Shown here: piece by piece, positions 16,633 to 25,168 of the stretch
Numbering within the stretch: the stretch's first letter is position 1
Layout: every line of letters starts with the position of its first letter
Source of the DNA: Dehalococcoidia bacterium UBA1141
GTDB lineage: Bacteria; Chloroflexota; Dehalococcoidia; Lucifugimonadales; UBA3495
Length of the DNA stretch: 35,200 nucleotides
Direction: 5' to 3'
Assembly (NCBI GenBank): GCA_002311385.1
Contig: DCAE01000030.1
Location: 1-35,200 of the forward strand
The notes under the pieces: generated by a model
Told to the model about the DNA's origin: nothing
Seen by the model: only the letters and a program-made list of their open reading frames with translations
Database searches by the model: none
Program-made: the position numbers and the translations under genes

Positions 16633-16690
16633 GGGGTAGTGTCATCGCCGAATATTTACCTGTAAAGTATTTCGATTAATGTGTCCATTG

Positions 16691-17698
16691 TCACGGGGCG
16701 AAGAGCCGCTCCAACGAAGATTCCGGCGCAGGCTCAGGAGCGGCCTCAGCAAAGGCTATCGCGTCCTCGGTTTCGGCCTCGGCTTTCTCCCATAGCGCCT
16801 TGTCTTTATCCGCATCCAAAACCCCACTGGTTAACAAGAAGACCTTGAACTTTTCCAACGGGTCCAATTCCTGCTCTGATTCCAGTTCTTCCCGGGTGCG
16901 GTACCTGGTATGGTCATCGGAGATTGAATGGGGCATCATCCTGATGGTGTGGGCCTCTATCAGCGTGGGTCCTTCACCGCTACGGGCCCGGTCCACAGCA
17001 ACTTTGGTGACCTCGCGCACAGCCAGAACGTCCATCCCGTCCACCACCACGCCGGGGAACCCGTAGGATTCAGCCCTCATGGCGATAGACTCTCCGGCAG
17101 TCTGCTTCTCGAATGGAACGGACGTGGCCCAACCGTTGTTATTACAGAAAAAAACCACCGGGACATCCATGACGCCAGCGAAATTAAGGCCTTCGTGAAA
17201 ATCCCCTTCGCTGGCGGCCCCATCTCCGAAGTAGACCATGGTCACCGCAGGCTCCCTGCGGATTTTAGAAGCCAGGGCCAAGCCCACGGCCTTGGGGATC
17301 GTCACAGCAACCGGGCTGCCCATGGACACGATTCCCAGCTTCTTGCTGCTCCAATGCATGGGCATCTGCCTGCCTCCGCTGTTGGGGTCGTCCGCCCGGG
17401 CAAACAGATTCAACATTATCTCCTGCGTGGTCATTCCCAAAACCAGCACGGCGGCCAAATCGCGGGCGTAGGGAACCAGCAAGTCAGTGCCCGGCTGCAA
17501 GGCCCATGCGCTGCCCACGTCGGCCGCTTCCTGACCGTCGCCAGCCATGGAAAACATCACCCTCCCTTGACGATTTAACAGCCACGCTTTGCGAGAAATC
17601 GTCCGGGCCAGCACCATGAAGTAGTACATTCTGAGCCATTCTTCGGCTTGTAGCCCGTCTGCTCTTGGTGATAACTGAGTGTCTTTAGCCGTTGGCAT
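16691..17698 (-). CDS. 2-oxoacid dehydrogenase E1 component, alpha subunit
   Basis: A 335-residue E1 alpha subunit. The thiamine-diphosphate motif is GDG (158-160) through FCNNN (184-188). The N-terminal part has GRVMFSMAGDGQEAADVGSA and GGRQMPMHWSSKK, and the C-terminal loop is PHSISDDHTRYR, where the equivalent in branched-chain E1 alpha is HSTSDDPTRYR. This makes a branched-chain 2-oxoacid (or closely related) substrate more likely than pyruvate. AGAGGT lies ahead of the ATG. It is the first gene of a probable transcription unit with the beta subunit. Confidence 0.93.
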   Translation of the reverse strand: MPTAKDTQLSPRADGLQAEEWLRMYYFMVLARTISRKAWLLNRQGRVMFSMAGDGQEAADVGSAWALQPGTDLLVPYARDLAAVLVLGMTTQEIMLNLFARADDPNSGGRQMPMHWSSKKLGIVSMGSPVAVTIPKAVGLALASKIRREPAVTMVYFGDGAASEGDFHEGLNFAGVMDVPVVFFCNNNGWATSVPFEKQTAGESIAMRAESYGFPGVVVDGMDVLAVREVTKVAVDRARSGEGPTLIEAHTIRMMPHSISDDHTRYRTREELESEQELDPLEKFKVFLLTSGVLDADKDKALWEKAEAETEDAIAFAEAAPEPAPESSLERLFAP

Positions 17699-17996
17699 TT
17701 CGACCTCTCATCAGCAGCGGTGGAGCCCGGTATTGGCGTCGCGTCGGGCGGTGAAACGCCGAACTTTCGCCATTCATGTGACTATTATCTAGAGGCCAGC
17801 GGGGTGAAGTAGTTTCCTACCCTGATTCTAGCCCAATTGGGGCTTATAAACATAACCCAATCTGCCCAGTTTCTGGCTGAGCTAGGGAATCGATCCGGGC
17901 CTTTAATATCCGACCTATGGAGAGTATTCTGTCGTAAGAAAATAAGCGAGCGCCACTTGGTGAGGGCGAACCGGCTTTGAGTAGAAAGGAGTCCCA

Positions 17997-18896
17997 ATGG
18001 AAACGAAGGTGTTTTTCAACAGCGACGGTATCCGGATTGCTGGTGTGCTATACGAACCTGAAGCCGCCGACAACAGTTCATGCCCTGGGATAATCCTATG
18101 TCAAGGCATGGTCGGAGTTAAAGAGTATTTCTGGTTCCCTCACCTGGCCCGACGGTTTGTCGAATTGGGATGCGTGGCTTTGATTTGGGACTACCGGGGC
18201 GTGGGAGAAAGCGAGGGCGAGCCGGGCAAGTTGTATCCCCAAGAGCAGGCTGAGGACATTCGCAACGGACTGACATTCTTGGAAACTAACCGGAAGGTGG
18301 ATCCGGAGCGCTTGGGGTTGTTGGGTTTCAGCTTCGGCGCAGGCATGGTTCCCTACGTTGCTGGGGTGGACGAAAGGGTAAAATGCGCCATCAGCGTTGC
18401 GGGCTGGGGCGACGGCGAACGCTGGATGCAGAGCATACGGCGTTACTACGAGTGGCTGGAGTTGCTGCATCAAATCGAGGATGACCGCAAGACCAGGATA
18501 GAAACGGGGAAGTCCGATCTGATGGGGCCAGGCGCTATTTTGGTGGGCGATCCGGCCACTTCCGCTGCCAGGAAAAAAGTGATGGACCAAATACCCGAGA
18601 TGGAAAATTACATAAGCACGGATTATTCGTTGGCCACGGCCGAGAAGCTTTTGGAGTTTAAGCCGATAGACGTGGTGGACCGGATCTCCCCCAGAGCCAT
18701 CATGTACATCGCCGCCGAGTTAGACACGGTAACTCCCGCTGAGGGAGTGATTGACATGTATGAGGAAACATTTGAGCCTAAAAAGTTGTGGGTCATTCCG
18801 GGGGCGGCCCATTACGACGTATACCGGGAAGACTTGAAGGAAAAGATTTGGGAAATGTCCGTTGAATGGTTTAAACAACACCTGCCCATGGATTAA
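17997..18896 (+). CDS. Alpha/beta hydrolase (dienelactone hydrolase/S15-like)
   Basis: A 299-residue alpha/beta hydrolase. The nucleophile elbow is GFSFGAG with Ser112. The acid is probably the Asp in YIAAELDTVTPAEG and the catalytic His is in VIPGAAHYDVY. LIWDYRGVGESEGEPG is the typical strand before the cap. Likely an esterase or carboxylic-ester hydrolase with unknown substrate. AAGGAG precedes the ATG by six bases. It is divergent from the E1 operon, with about 300 bp between them in which I see no further gene. Confidence 0.9.
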   Translation: METKVFFNSDGIRIAGVLYEPEAADNSSCPGIILCQGMVGVKEYFWFPHLARRFVELGCVALIWDYRGVGESEGEPGKLYPQEQAEDIRNGLTFLETNRKVDPERLGLLGFSFGAGMVPYVAGVDERVKCAISVAGWGDGERWMQSIRRYYEWLELLHQIEDDRKTRIETGKSDLMGPGAILVGDPATSAARKKVMDQIPEMENYISTDYSLATAEKLLEFKPIDVVDRISPRAIMYIAAELDTVTPAEGVIDMYEETFEPKKLWVIPGAAHYDVYREDLKEKIWEMSVEWFKQHLPMD

Positions 18897-18946
18897 TTTA
18901 TAGGTGAAATCGCTGGGACCGATCACCAGGTCTAGGGGCTTCGGGA

Positions 18947-20071
18947 TTATCGGTCCACCAGTTTCCCATTTTCCACGATTGTTCGGTCGTCCGCCGTTAG
19001 GGTGGCACCGGTTAGGAACAGCCAATGCTGGAAGCTGGAGGCGTAGGGACCGCCGGATTCTTTGTTGTCTCCCAAGCTGATGCGAATCACACCGTCCCCA
19101 TAGCCAAAGTAAGGGATTACCTTCTCTTTTCCGGGGAGCATTATTAGCGCCGGGCTGACTCCCAGATTGAACTCGCCGATGCGGTCCTTGTCACCGGTAC
19201 CCAGATTCCACATGGCTTGCACATAGTCGTTATTGTGCTGGCTCTCCACACCAATGATGCGATTCCCATTGAATTGATAGGTCAGCGTGCCCACCGGTCT
19301 GCCAGCAAAGGTCTCGTTGGCGCAAACCAATTGGCCGTGGGCATCAGCGATGTCCACCGTGCGTATGGCCCCAGCTGGCAACTCCACTTCCCGGTCCCTG
19401 GCGCTTCCCGGTCGCGCGTAGCCATTGATAAATTCTTTAGAGGCATCTCCGTTGCCCCTGTGGAAGTGGGCGTCCTCCAGCCGAAAGGTTAAGTCCGTGC
19501 CCGCCGGTTCGTTGATATTGACCGTACTGTTCCGAAGCAAGCTAATCAGGCTCTCTTGGTGGGCGGTAAGCGCCGGATAGTCGATGAACAGAGCCTCTTG
19601 ATACATCTTGGAGAGGGTTCCGAAGAGGTCGTCATCATCCGGGTAAATCACCCAGTGAAAGTGAATGGACCGGCCCTTCCAAGTCTCCAGTATCTTCTCG
19701 GTCTGCCCCACATTCCAATCCCAGCGGGTTGGTAGCCAAAGGTAAATATCGGCCAGGTCGAACAGGTCGGCCATGGCCCGGTCTTCCATCACAGTCAATT
19801 CGGGGTCCTCACGCCGCCGTAAGCTCCGCCTTGCCGCTTCCAGCCCGGTGGAATGCAACATGGCGGTGAACAACTCCACTGCCCCGGCGCGGACAATCTC
19901 GATTCGGACCTGCTCCAACAGGGCCGGAAAGTAGGTGGGGTCGGCGTGGATTATCACCCGCTCTCCGGGTTGCACCTTCAATGATTGGTGTACTATCAAG
20001 TTGGCTATCTTAGACCAGTCGCAAGGGTAATCCAGAACCTGGGCGGTTGAGGAAAATCTATTGGTGCTCAT
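18947..20071 (-). CDS. M29-like aminopeptidase, metal ligands incomplete
   Basis: A 374-residue protein with the domain order of the M29 (AmpS/PepS-type) aminopeptidases: VQPGERVIIHADPTYFPALL near the N-terminus, GTDLTFRLEDAHFHRGNGD in the middle, VELPAGAIRTVDIADAHGQL, then IGEFNLGVSPA. In active members the C-terminal part carries a metal-binding His in a HIALG motif and an HxD. Here these read IRISLG and SFQHWLFL, so a His and an Asp ligand appear replaced. The protein may therefore have lost peptidase activity or bind a different metal set. This comparison is from memory of the family and should be checked in an alignment. AGAGG is upstream of the ATG. Confidence 0.82.
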   Translation of the reverse strand: MSTNRFSSTAQVLDYPCDWSKIANLIVHQSLKVQPGERVIIHADPTYFPALLEQVRIEIVRAGAVELFTAMLHSTGLEAARRSLRRREDPELTVMEDRAMADLFDLADIYLWLPTRWDWNVGQTEKILETWKGRSIHFHWVIYPDDDDLFGTLSKMYQEALFIDYPALTAHQESLISLLRNSTVNINEPAGTDLTFRLEDAHFHRGNGDASKEFINGYARPGSARDREVELPAGAIRTVDIADAHGQLVCANETFAGRPVGTLTYQFNGNRIIGVESQHNNDYVQAMWNLGTGDKDRIGEFNLGVSPALIMLPGKEKVIPYFGYGDGVIRISLGDNKESGGPYASSFQHWLFLTGATLTADDRTIVENGKLVDR

Positions 20072-20307
20072 ATCCTAAACCTCTTTTGCGTCCTGATTCG
20101 CCTAGATGGGGTAAAAGCCATTTTGCGGGTTTACCCGCAGTCTTTTGAGTGTTGTCTCCCTCGTATCGATATTCGGGGAAGTATAGCCTAGGGTCAGTTG
20201 GACGGGAAAGAGCATTTTAGGGCCCAGGGGCTTCCGGGGCACGGTTTCCCACCAACCATACCCGCAGGAATAGCCAAGACTAAATCCCGCGGGGGGAGAT
20301 TAACAAA

Positions 20308-20619
20308 GTGATTAAGGATATGGTAGCCAACAGACGGGTGGAGTCCTTCGATGGGCAGAGTGAGCCATCTGGAACTTCAGTTAAGACAGGCTTATTGAAA
20401 TTCGTCGCTAAGAAAGGGGCCGGTAGCGTGATTCTTTACGCCATGGCCGCATTAGTTTTGGCCGGGATTTGTTCCTTTGCTTTCAACGCATTGGGTCAAG
20501 ACACCGAGTTTGCAATCGCTGTCATGGGTTCTTTGATTGGCGGCTTTTTGGGCGCAATGCTGGCGGCCGCTCTGATTATCGACATCTATATGCCCAGACG
20601 CAGCAAAGACCAGCAATAA
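20308..20619 (+). CDS. Hypothetical small membrane protein with two helices
   Basis: A 103-residue protein with a polar N-terminal segment of about 40 residues and two hydrophobic helices (SVILYAMAALVLAGICSFAF, about 40-59; FAIAVMGSLIGGFLGAMLAA, about 68-87). It ends with a basic tail (MPRRSKDQQ). It starts with GTG; a GGGGGGAG ribosome-binding site at 20291-20298 is at the right distance, which makes this start preferable to the ATG at 20320. Family unknown. Confidence 0.6.
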   Translation: MIKDMVANRRVESFDGQSEPSGTSVKTGLLKFVAKKGAGSVILYAMAALVLAGICSFAFNALGQDTEFAIAVMGSLIGGFLGAMLAAALIIDIYMPRRSKDQQ

Positions 20620-20697
20620 TCTTTGGGCAAACGCCCAGCAAAATTCAGAGAATATTAGGTCTAGCATCTATTTATCTAATAAACCAGGTGAACGACG

Positions 20698-20790
20698 ATG
20701 TTGATACGCAAGAAGCTCAGCTTGATTGAGTTCGGCGCCATTATAGGCAATGTTGGGTTATTGGCCGCCATCGGGTTGGCGATTATCTAG
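20698..20790 (+). CDS. Possible 30-residue membrane peptide
   Basis: ATG at 20698 with AGGTGA eight bases upstream, then a 30-codon frame beginning MLIRKKLSLIEFGAIIGNVG and ending in a continuous hydrophobic helix to the TAG at 20790. It has a basic N-terminus and a charged Glu at position 11 before the hydrophobic core, superficially like type IV pilin N-termini, but nothing follows. It is only 78 bp behind the previous small membrane protein and before a strong terminator (20888-20927), so the two may form one unit. Confidence 0.45.
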   Translation: MLIRKKLSLIEFGAIIGNVGLLAAIGLAII

Positions 20791-21523
20791 TCTCATAATC
20801 AGGCGGACCAGATTACCTAAGACCAAGGCAGCCTCCACTCAAGCATTGGTTTAACTTCCGGTAATTCACGGTTCTACGCGCAAAATCAAACGGCTCTGGC
20901 GAAATAACGCCAGGGCCGTTTAATTTTGTCAAAGGGGAGCCTGAACCAGGCTCGACGCTCGGTTTATTAGTTAATTTCCAAATAGCGCTCCTCCAAAGAA
21001 GCCGTGGGTGTCCTGGTCATCTAGAAGAGCTGTCAGAGATTAGTGGCTGTCGAAACCCAGGGAGAGCATGGGTTATTGGGTTTGCGTACAGCCCTAAACC
21101 CCTGTGAATCACCCCTTAAGACCATTGCACCTGTAGCCAATATAGGGCAATTCGATTCTGGAGTTTGGTAGCTGCCCGTCTTAATTCTGAGCTTGGGGCG
21201 CCAGAGATTGGTGCTGGCGGATATTGGAGCCAAGATTACTTCCAACAGTAATTCTGGCCAACCCACATGGGGGAATAGGGGAAATTACCCTACTCGACTA
21301 GGTGTTTATCCCCTAGTGAGCCCCGTCATGTAACCGTAATGTAGCGGTGAGTTAAATCAAATGTGGATTAGGCGAGCCACTTGAATGGCGGCGGACCCCC
21401 ACAGCGCCCGAAGGGGATTTATCCTGGCCAGTCGGCCAACCGGGTTTCGCCAGTCCGGGTCTGCCTTTTTTAGAGGGGAAGGTATTTAGGCCTGGGCCGA
21501 CACGCAGCAGCAGGAGGAGTATC
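20791..21523. other. Intergenic region, 733 bp
   Basis: Apart from the terminator at 20888-20927 I see no gene I would defend. A 77-codon open frame on the reverse strand (21033-21266) has no domain and no ribosome-binding site. Confidence 0.5.
20888..20927 (+). terminator. Rho-independent terminator
   Basis: The arms aaacggctctggcg (20888-20901) and cgccagggccgttt (20908-20921) are complementary with one G-T pair and a six-base loop, followed by aatttt. It ends the unit of the two small membrane proteins. Confidence 0.8.
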
Positions 21524-21796
21524 ATGTTCTGGTTCAAGCTTTGTCCTCGTTGTTCCGGGGACCTGTTCGAAGACCGTGACCAATACGGGTCATTTATTAC
21601 TTGTATGCAGTGTGGGTTTAACAGGGACATGCCAGCGGATTTAGAAGGACCGCTCGCGGTTTCCGCGAAACCGCTGCCAGCACCCATAGCTCCACCGTCT
21701 GACGGAGTCAAACGGCGGCGAATCTCCCACGGGGGCCGTCACTTCGCCAAAACATTTGCCTTCGACACCGATGCCGTTACCGGGAAAGCTGCCTAG
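21524..21796 (+). CDS. Small zinc-ribbon protein
   Basis: A 90-residue protein with two CxxC knuckles, Cys7-Pro-Arg-Cys10 and Cys28-Met-Gln-Cys31, separated by 17 residues, as in zinc ribbons. The rest is low-complexity and proline-rich (PLPAPIAPPS), ending with a basic stretch (VKRRRISHGGRH) that could bind nucleic acid. AGGAGGAG lies seven bases ahead of the ATG, a strong site. It looks like a small regulatory or adaptor protein; the function is not known. Confidence 0.8.
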   Translation: MFWFKLCPRCSGDLFEDRDQYGSFITCMQCGFNRDMPADLEGPLAVSAKPLPAPIAPPSDGVKRRRISHGGRHFAKTFAFDTDAVTGKAA

Positions 21797-22288
21797 TCGC
21801 GCAGCCAACCCGTCTCCGGCTCCGTCTACTAAAAATTACTGAAGATCGTATATATCGACAGTCGGTTTCTCCCCGGTTTGGATTAGCATCTAGACCGGGG
21901 TCAACTGATTTATTTGACTAAACAAGCCTATTCTCCTCCAGCTAAGTTTCGCGTTTCCGAAGCGCCGCAATTTCCCAACCCCACCAACCATCAGAAAGAA
22001 CGCGGAAAGTTCCTCCTTCGCGCCGCCAAACATAATCCCCAATTATTCTCCCTTTAAGACCGAAGCATTAAGACCTACTATTCGGCTGGGGTAGAGACTA
22101 TATGGATATGCTCACACCGAGCCTGTGGGTTCCGGCTGTGATAATATTGTTGGCGCACTGAAAGCTGCCTGGGCCGCATGTAGCCTAGAACCACTCAGTC
22201 CATTCAATCAACACCGCTAGTAGCCCAGTCAGTATAATTTGCGGGCCCCACGATTTAATGAGGCCCCGACCGCTTAAGGAGTAGCTAT
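21797..22288. other. Intergenic region, 492 bp, with a -10-like box
   Basis: No gene seen. A perfect TATAAT at 22233-22238 lies 51 bp before the CoA-transferase start and may be its -10 box; no good -35 partner is evident. Confidence 0.4.
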
Positions 22289-23476
22289 ATGAAGCCATTG
22301 GAAGGGATACGCGTGCTCGATCTTACGAGAGCCCTGGCAGGTCCCTTCTGCACCTTGATGCTGGGCGACTACGGCGCCGATGTAATCAAGATTGAGATTC
22401 CCGGCGCAGGAGACGACACACGGCATTGGGGACCGCCTTTCGTGGGCGAAGAGAGCGCCTACTTCCTGTCCATCAATCGCAACAAACGCAGCTTGACGCT
22501 GAACTTCAAGGACCCGGAAGCCATCAAGATTTTCCTCCAGTTGGCAAAAGACGCGGATGTAATCGTAGAAAATTTTACTCCCGGGGTCATGGCCCGCTTC
22601 GGCTTGGACTACGAAACGGTTAAAGGGGTGAACCCCAAGATTGTTTATTGCTCGATATCCGGCTTCGGCCAGACGGGGCCGTATCAAAGCCGTCCGGCCT
22701 ATGACCAGATTATGCAAGGCATCAGTGGGATTATGAGCATTACCGGAGAACCAGACGGCGAACCCCAGAAGGTTGGCATAGCCGTCACCGACATTGGAGC
22801 TGGCATGTGGTCCGCATTCGCCGTGATGACAGCAATCTTCCACCGGGAGCAGAAGGGAGAGGGCCAGTACATAGACATTTCAATGATGGATGCCCAGGTT
22901 GCTTGGCTGACCTATCAAGCCGCTACCTACTTTGCCAACGATGAGCCGCCAAAGCGTTTAGGCGCAGCTCACCCAACGTTGGTGCCCTATCAGGCCTTCA
23001 TGTGCGAAGACGGGAAATACATCAACGTGGCAGTGGGCTCCGAACGTATCTGGGATAGGTTTTGCCAAGGCATGAAGATGCCGGAGATGAAGGAAAACCC
23101 CGAGTACGCTACCAACGGCGACAGGGTCCGCAACCGAGATGAGATTGTGCCCAATCTCCAAAAGATTTTCCTGACCCGGCCAGTGAATGATTGGGTGCAG
23201 GACTTGCAAGAATTCAACGTGCCTTGCGGCCCCATCAACGATCTGGCCGACGTGTTTTCCGATCCGCAACTTCTGCATCGCAAGATGTTTGTCGAGATGC
23301 CACACCCCACATTGGGCTCAATAAAGCAAACGGGCTTGCCCATAAAATTCTCCCTCACCCCCGGAGCCCTGGACCGTCACCCACCGTTGCTGGGAGAGCA
23401 CAACGGAGAGTTGCTCAAAGAATTAGGGTACAGCGAAGCCGATATCCAACGCCTGACCGAACAAGAGGTCATTTAA
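22289..23476 (+). CDS. CaiB/BaiF family CoA-transferase
   Basis: A 395-residue type III CoA-transferase: LEGIRVLDLTRALAGPFCT at the start, DYGADVIKIEIPGAGDDTR, NRNKRSLTLNFKDPE, VIVENFTPGVMARFGLDYE, and VTDIGAG with the catalytic Asp168 that forms the mixed anhydride. These enzymes move CoA from an acyl-CoA donor to an acid such as formyl, carnitine or bile-acid derivatives; the substrate is not clear here. The length equals the family norm. AAGGAG stands seven bases before the ATG. A SnoaL-like gene follows on the same strand 59 bp later and is likely cotranscribed. Confidence 0.95.
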   Translation: MKPLEGIRVLDLTRALAGPFCTLMLGDYGADVIKIEIPGAGDDTRHWGPPFVGEESAYFLSINRNKRSLTLNFKDPEAIKIFLQLAKDADVIVENFTPGVMARFGLDYETVKGVNPKIVYCSISGFGQTGPYQSRPAYDQIMQGISGIMSITGEPDGEPQKVGIAVTDIGAGMWSAFAVMTAIFHREQKGEGQYIDISMMDAQVAWLTYQAATYFANDEPPKRLGAAHPTLVPYQAFMCEDGKYINVAVGSERIWDRFCQGMKMPEMKENPEYATNGDRVRNRDEIVPNLQKIFLTRPVNDWVQDLQEFNVPCGPINDLADVFSDPQLLHRKMFVEMPHPTLGSIKQTGLPIKFSLTPGALDRHPPLLGEHNGELLKELGYSEADIQRLTEQEVI

Positions 23477-23535
23477 CGGCCTTGGCGGGCGGCTTATCTC
23501 ATCCAATCTTGAAATGGGAAAGTATTTCTGCGGTA

Positions 23536-23997
23536 ATGCGCATTGAGCAAGGCGCTGTGAAGGCACCGGTGTACTTGAAGAATAAAGACATTATCCGCCG
23601 TTACTATGAAGACCTCTGGAACCCTTGGGATCTGGACGCCGCCCACGAATTGATTGATTCCAATATGGAATTTAGGGGCTCTCTGGGCGTCACGGTCAGG
23701 GGAATCGTCGGTTTCCAGAGCTACATGTCCACTGTCCGCTTGGCCTTCCCGGACTTCCACAATCAGGTGGAAGACATGGTGGCCGAGGGTGACCAAGTTG
23801 TGACCCGCCTCACCTATACAGGCACGCATCTGGGAGAGATATTCGGCCTGGAGCCAACGGGCAAGGCTATCAGCTACGGTGGCATAGCGGTGTTTCGCAT
23901 CTCCGGAGACAGGGTCGTAGAGGGTTGGGTGATGGGGGACCGTTGGGGGCTATTCCAACAAATCAGCGGCCCGGTCGCTCCAATCCCCTCCGCCTAA
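23536..23997 (+). CDS. SnoaL-like ester cyclase / polyketide cyclase family protein
   Basis: A 153-residue protein of the SnoaL-like, cone-shaped alpha+beta fold: NKDIIRRYYEDLWNPWDLDA, then GFQSYMSTVRLAFPDFHNQV, VTRLTYTGTHLGEIFGLEPT and VFRISGDRVVEGWVMGDRWG. Members include polyketide cyclases and many small enzymes of unknown substrate. I chose ATG 23536; the frame is open further upstream inside the CoA-transferase gene, but homology starts only here. The ribosome-binding site is weak, and GTG codons at about 23558 or 23567 are alternatives. It probably belongs to the CoA-transferase transcript. Confidence 0.85.
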   Translation: MRIEQGAVKAPVYLKNKDIIRRYYEDLWNPWDLDAAHELIDSNMEFRGSLGVTVRGIVGFQSYMSTVRLAFPDFHNQVEDMVAEGDQVVTRLTYTGTHLGEIFGLEPTGKAISYGGIAVFRISGDRVVEGWVMGDRWGLFQQISGPVAPIPSA

Positions 23998-24092
23998 CCA
24001 GCCGCTCCGCCATGGGAGCAAAGCGGCATAAAGCACTATATAGCGCCACCTTGGTTTTCTTGGTGCCTGCTTCCACGTTCGATACCCGCTGC

Positions 24093-24119
24093 TTGATTCA
24101 GCCCCCACGGGCGTATAAT
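24093..24119 (+). promoter_or_regulatory. Candidate promoter for the SDR gene
   Basis: TATAAT (24114-24119) is preceded after 15 bp by TTGATT (24093-24098). The spacer is short. It lies about 135 bp upstream of the SDR start. Confidence 0.35.
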
Positions 24120-24253
24120 ATGATGCCGGGTTGGAATGGGTTATGCCAAATCCAGCGTGAAACTGCGTGATACGTTGCGGGTGATATGCCGGGGAAGTGT
24201 GTGGGCCTGAGATCATATTTCACTCTGGAGTTTGTCTGGGAGGCCGAGCGTCT

Positions 24254-25051
24254 GTGGACCTAGGATTGAGGGACCGGGTTGCAATCGTGGGGGGATCTAG
24301 CCGTGGGTTAGGCAGGGCCATCGCCGTCGCCTTTGCTCAGGAAGGGGCGAGTGTCACCATCTCCGCCCGTACCGAAGCGGACCTGCGCCGCACCGAGATT
24401 GAGCTGGCCCGCATCGGGTCTCAACATCATGTGTTAGCCATACCAGCCGATTTGTCCGTAGCCAGAGACATTCGCCGGGTGGTCAGAGACACCTTCAACC
24501 GCTTCGGCCAAATCGGGATTTTGGTCACCCACGTTAGATACGGTCCCACTGGCAAACCCTCCGAATTCACCGACGAGATGGTCATGGCATCGTTGGAGGA
24601 AAGTTTCCTCAGCGCCCTACGCCTGACCCGCGAAGTAGTGCCCTACATGAAACAGCAACGCTGGGGCCGAATCATCCACCTATTGCCCACCAGGGTCAAT
24701 AATCCCGCAGAAGGCGCAGCCCTGTCTGCCGCCAGCCAGATGGCCTTGGTCGGATATTCGAAGATGCTGGCCAGCGAGTTAGCGCCCTTCAACATAACCG
24801 TGAACAACCTGCTATCCGGCCCGGTCCAGACCGAGTTCCTCACGGCGGCATTGGAAACCAAGGCTGAAGAACAAGGGCGGACCCTCGACGATTTGACCAA
24901 GGATATCGTGGCTGACATCCCCATGCGGCGGATGGGGAAACCCGAGGAAGTGGGAGATTTGGTTGCGTTTCTGGCTTCGGACCGGTCGGGATACCTGACC
25001 GGCACCAGCGTTATCCTTGACGGGGGCGCTCACCAGATGGCTAGCAGTTAG
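24254..25051 (+). CDS. SDR-family protein with a degenerate active site
   Basis: A 265-residue SDR-like protein. The cofactor loop is VGGSSRGLGRAIA and the C-terminal end GYLTGTSVILDGGAHQM is typical of FabG-like members. But the NNAG motif is replaced by THVRYG, and where Y-x-x-x-K is expected the sequence is SAASQ, so Tyr is Ser and Lys is Gln. The region of the catalytic Ser is HLLPTRVNN. It is therefore probably not a classical dehydrogenase. I chose a GTG start at 24254 with GGGAGG upstream; the frame is open to 24197. Confidence 0.85.
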   Translation: MDLGLRDRVAIVGGSSRGLGRAIAVAFAQEGASVTISARTEADLRRTEIELARIGSQHHVLAIPADLSVARDIRRVVRDTFNRFGQIGILVTHVRYGPTGKPSEFTDEMVMASLEESFLSALRLTREVVPYMKQQRWGRIIHLLPTRVNNPAEGAALSAASQMALVGYSKMLASELAPFNITVNNLLSGPVQTEFLTAALETKAEEQGRTLDDLTKDIVADIPMRRMGKPEEVGDLVAFLASDRSGYLTGTSVILDGGAHQMASS

Positions 25052-25168
25052 ATTTTGGGTACCTTCTTCACCCTGGCTACATGAACCAATTTTCGCTCAA
25101 ACCAACTTCAGCCCACCCCACGAGTTAGCCACCATCTAGTTTAGATAAACGCCTGGGAGCTACAGAAA

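Noticed and set aside
21033..21266. Reverse frame of 77 codons in the long intergenic region
   Set aside because: No ribosome-binding site or recognisable pattern.
23191..23535. Upstream extension of the SnoaL-like frame into the CoA-transferase gene
   Set aside because: The homologous part starts only at about 23536; the rest is an out-of-frame reading of the CoA-transferase.
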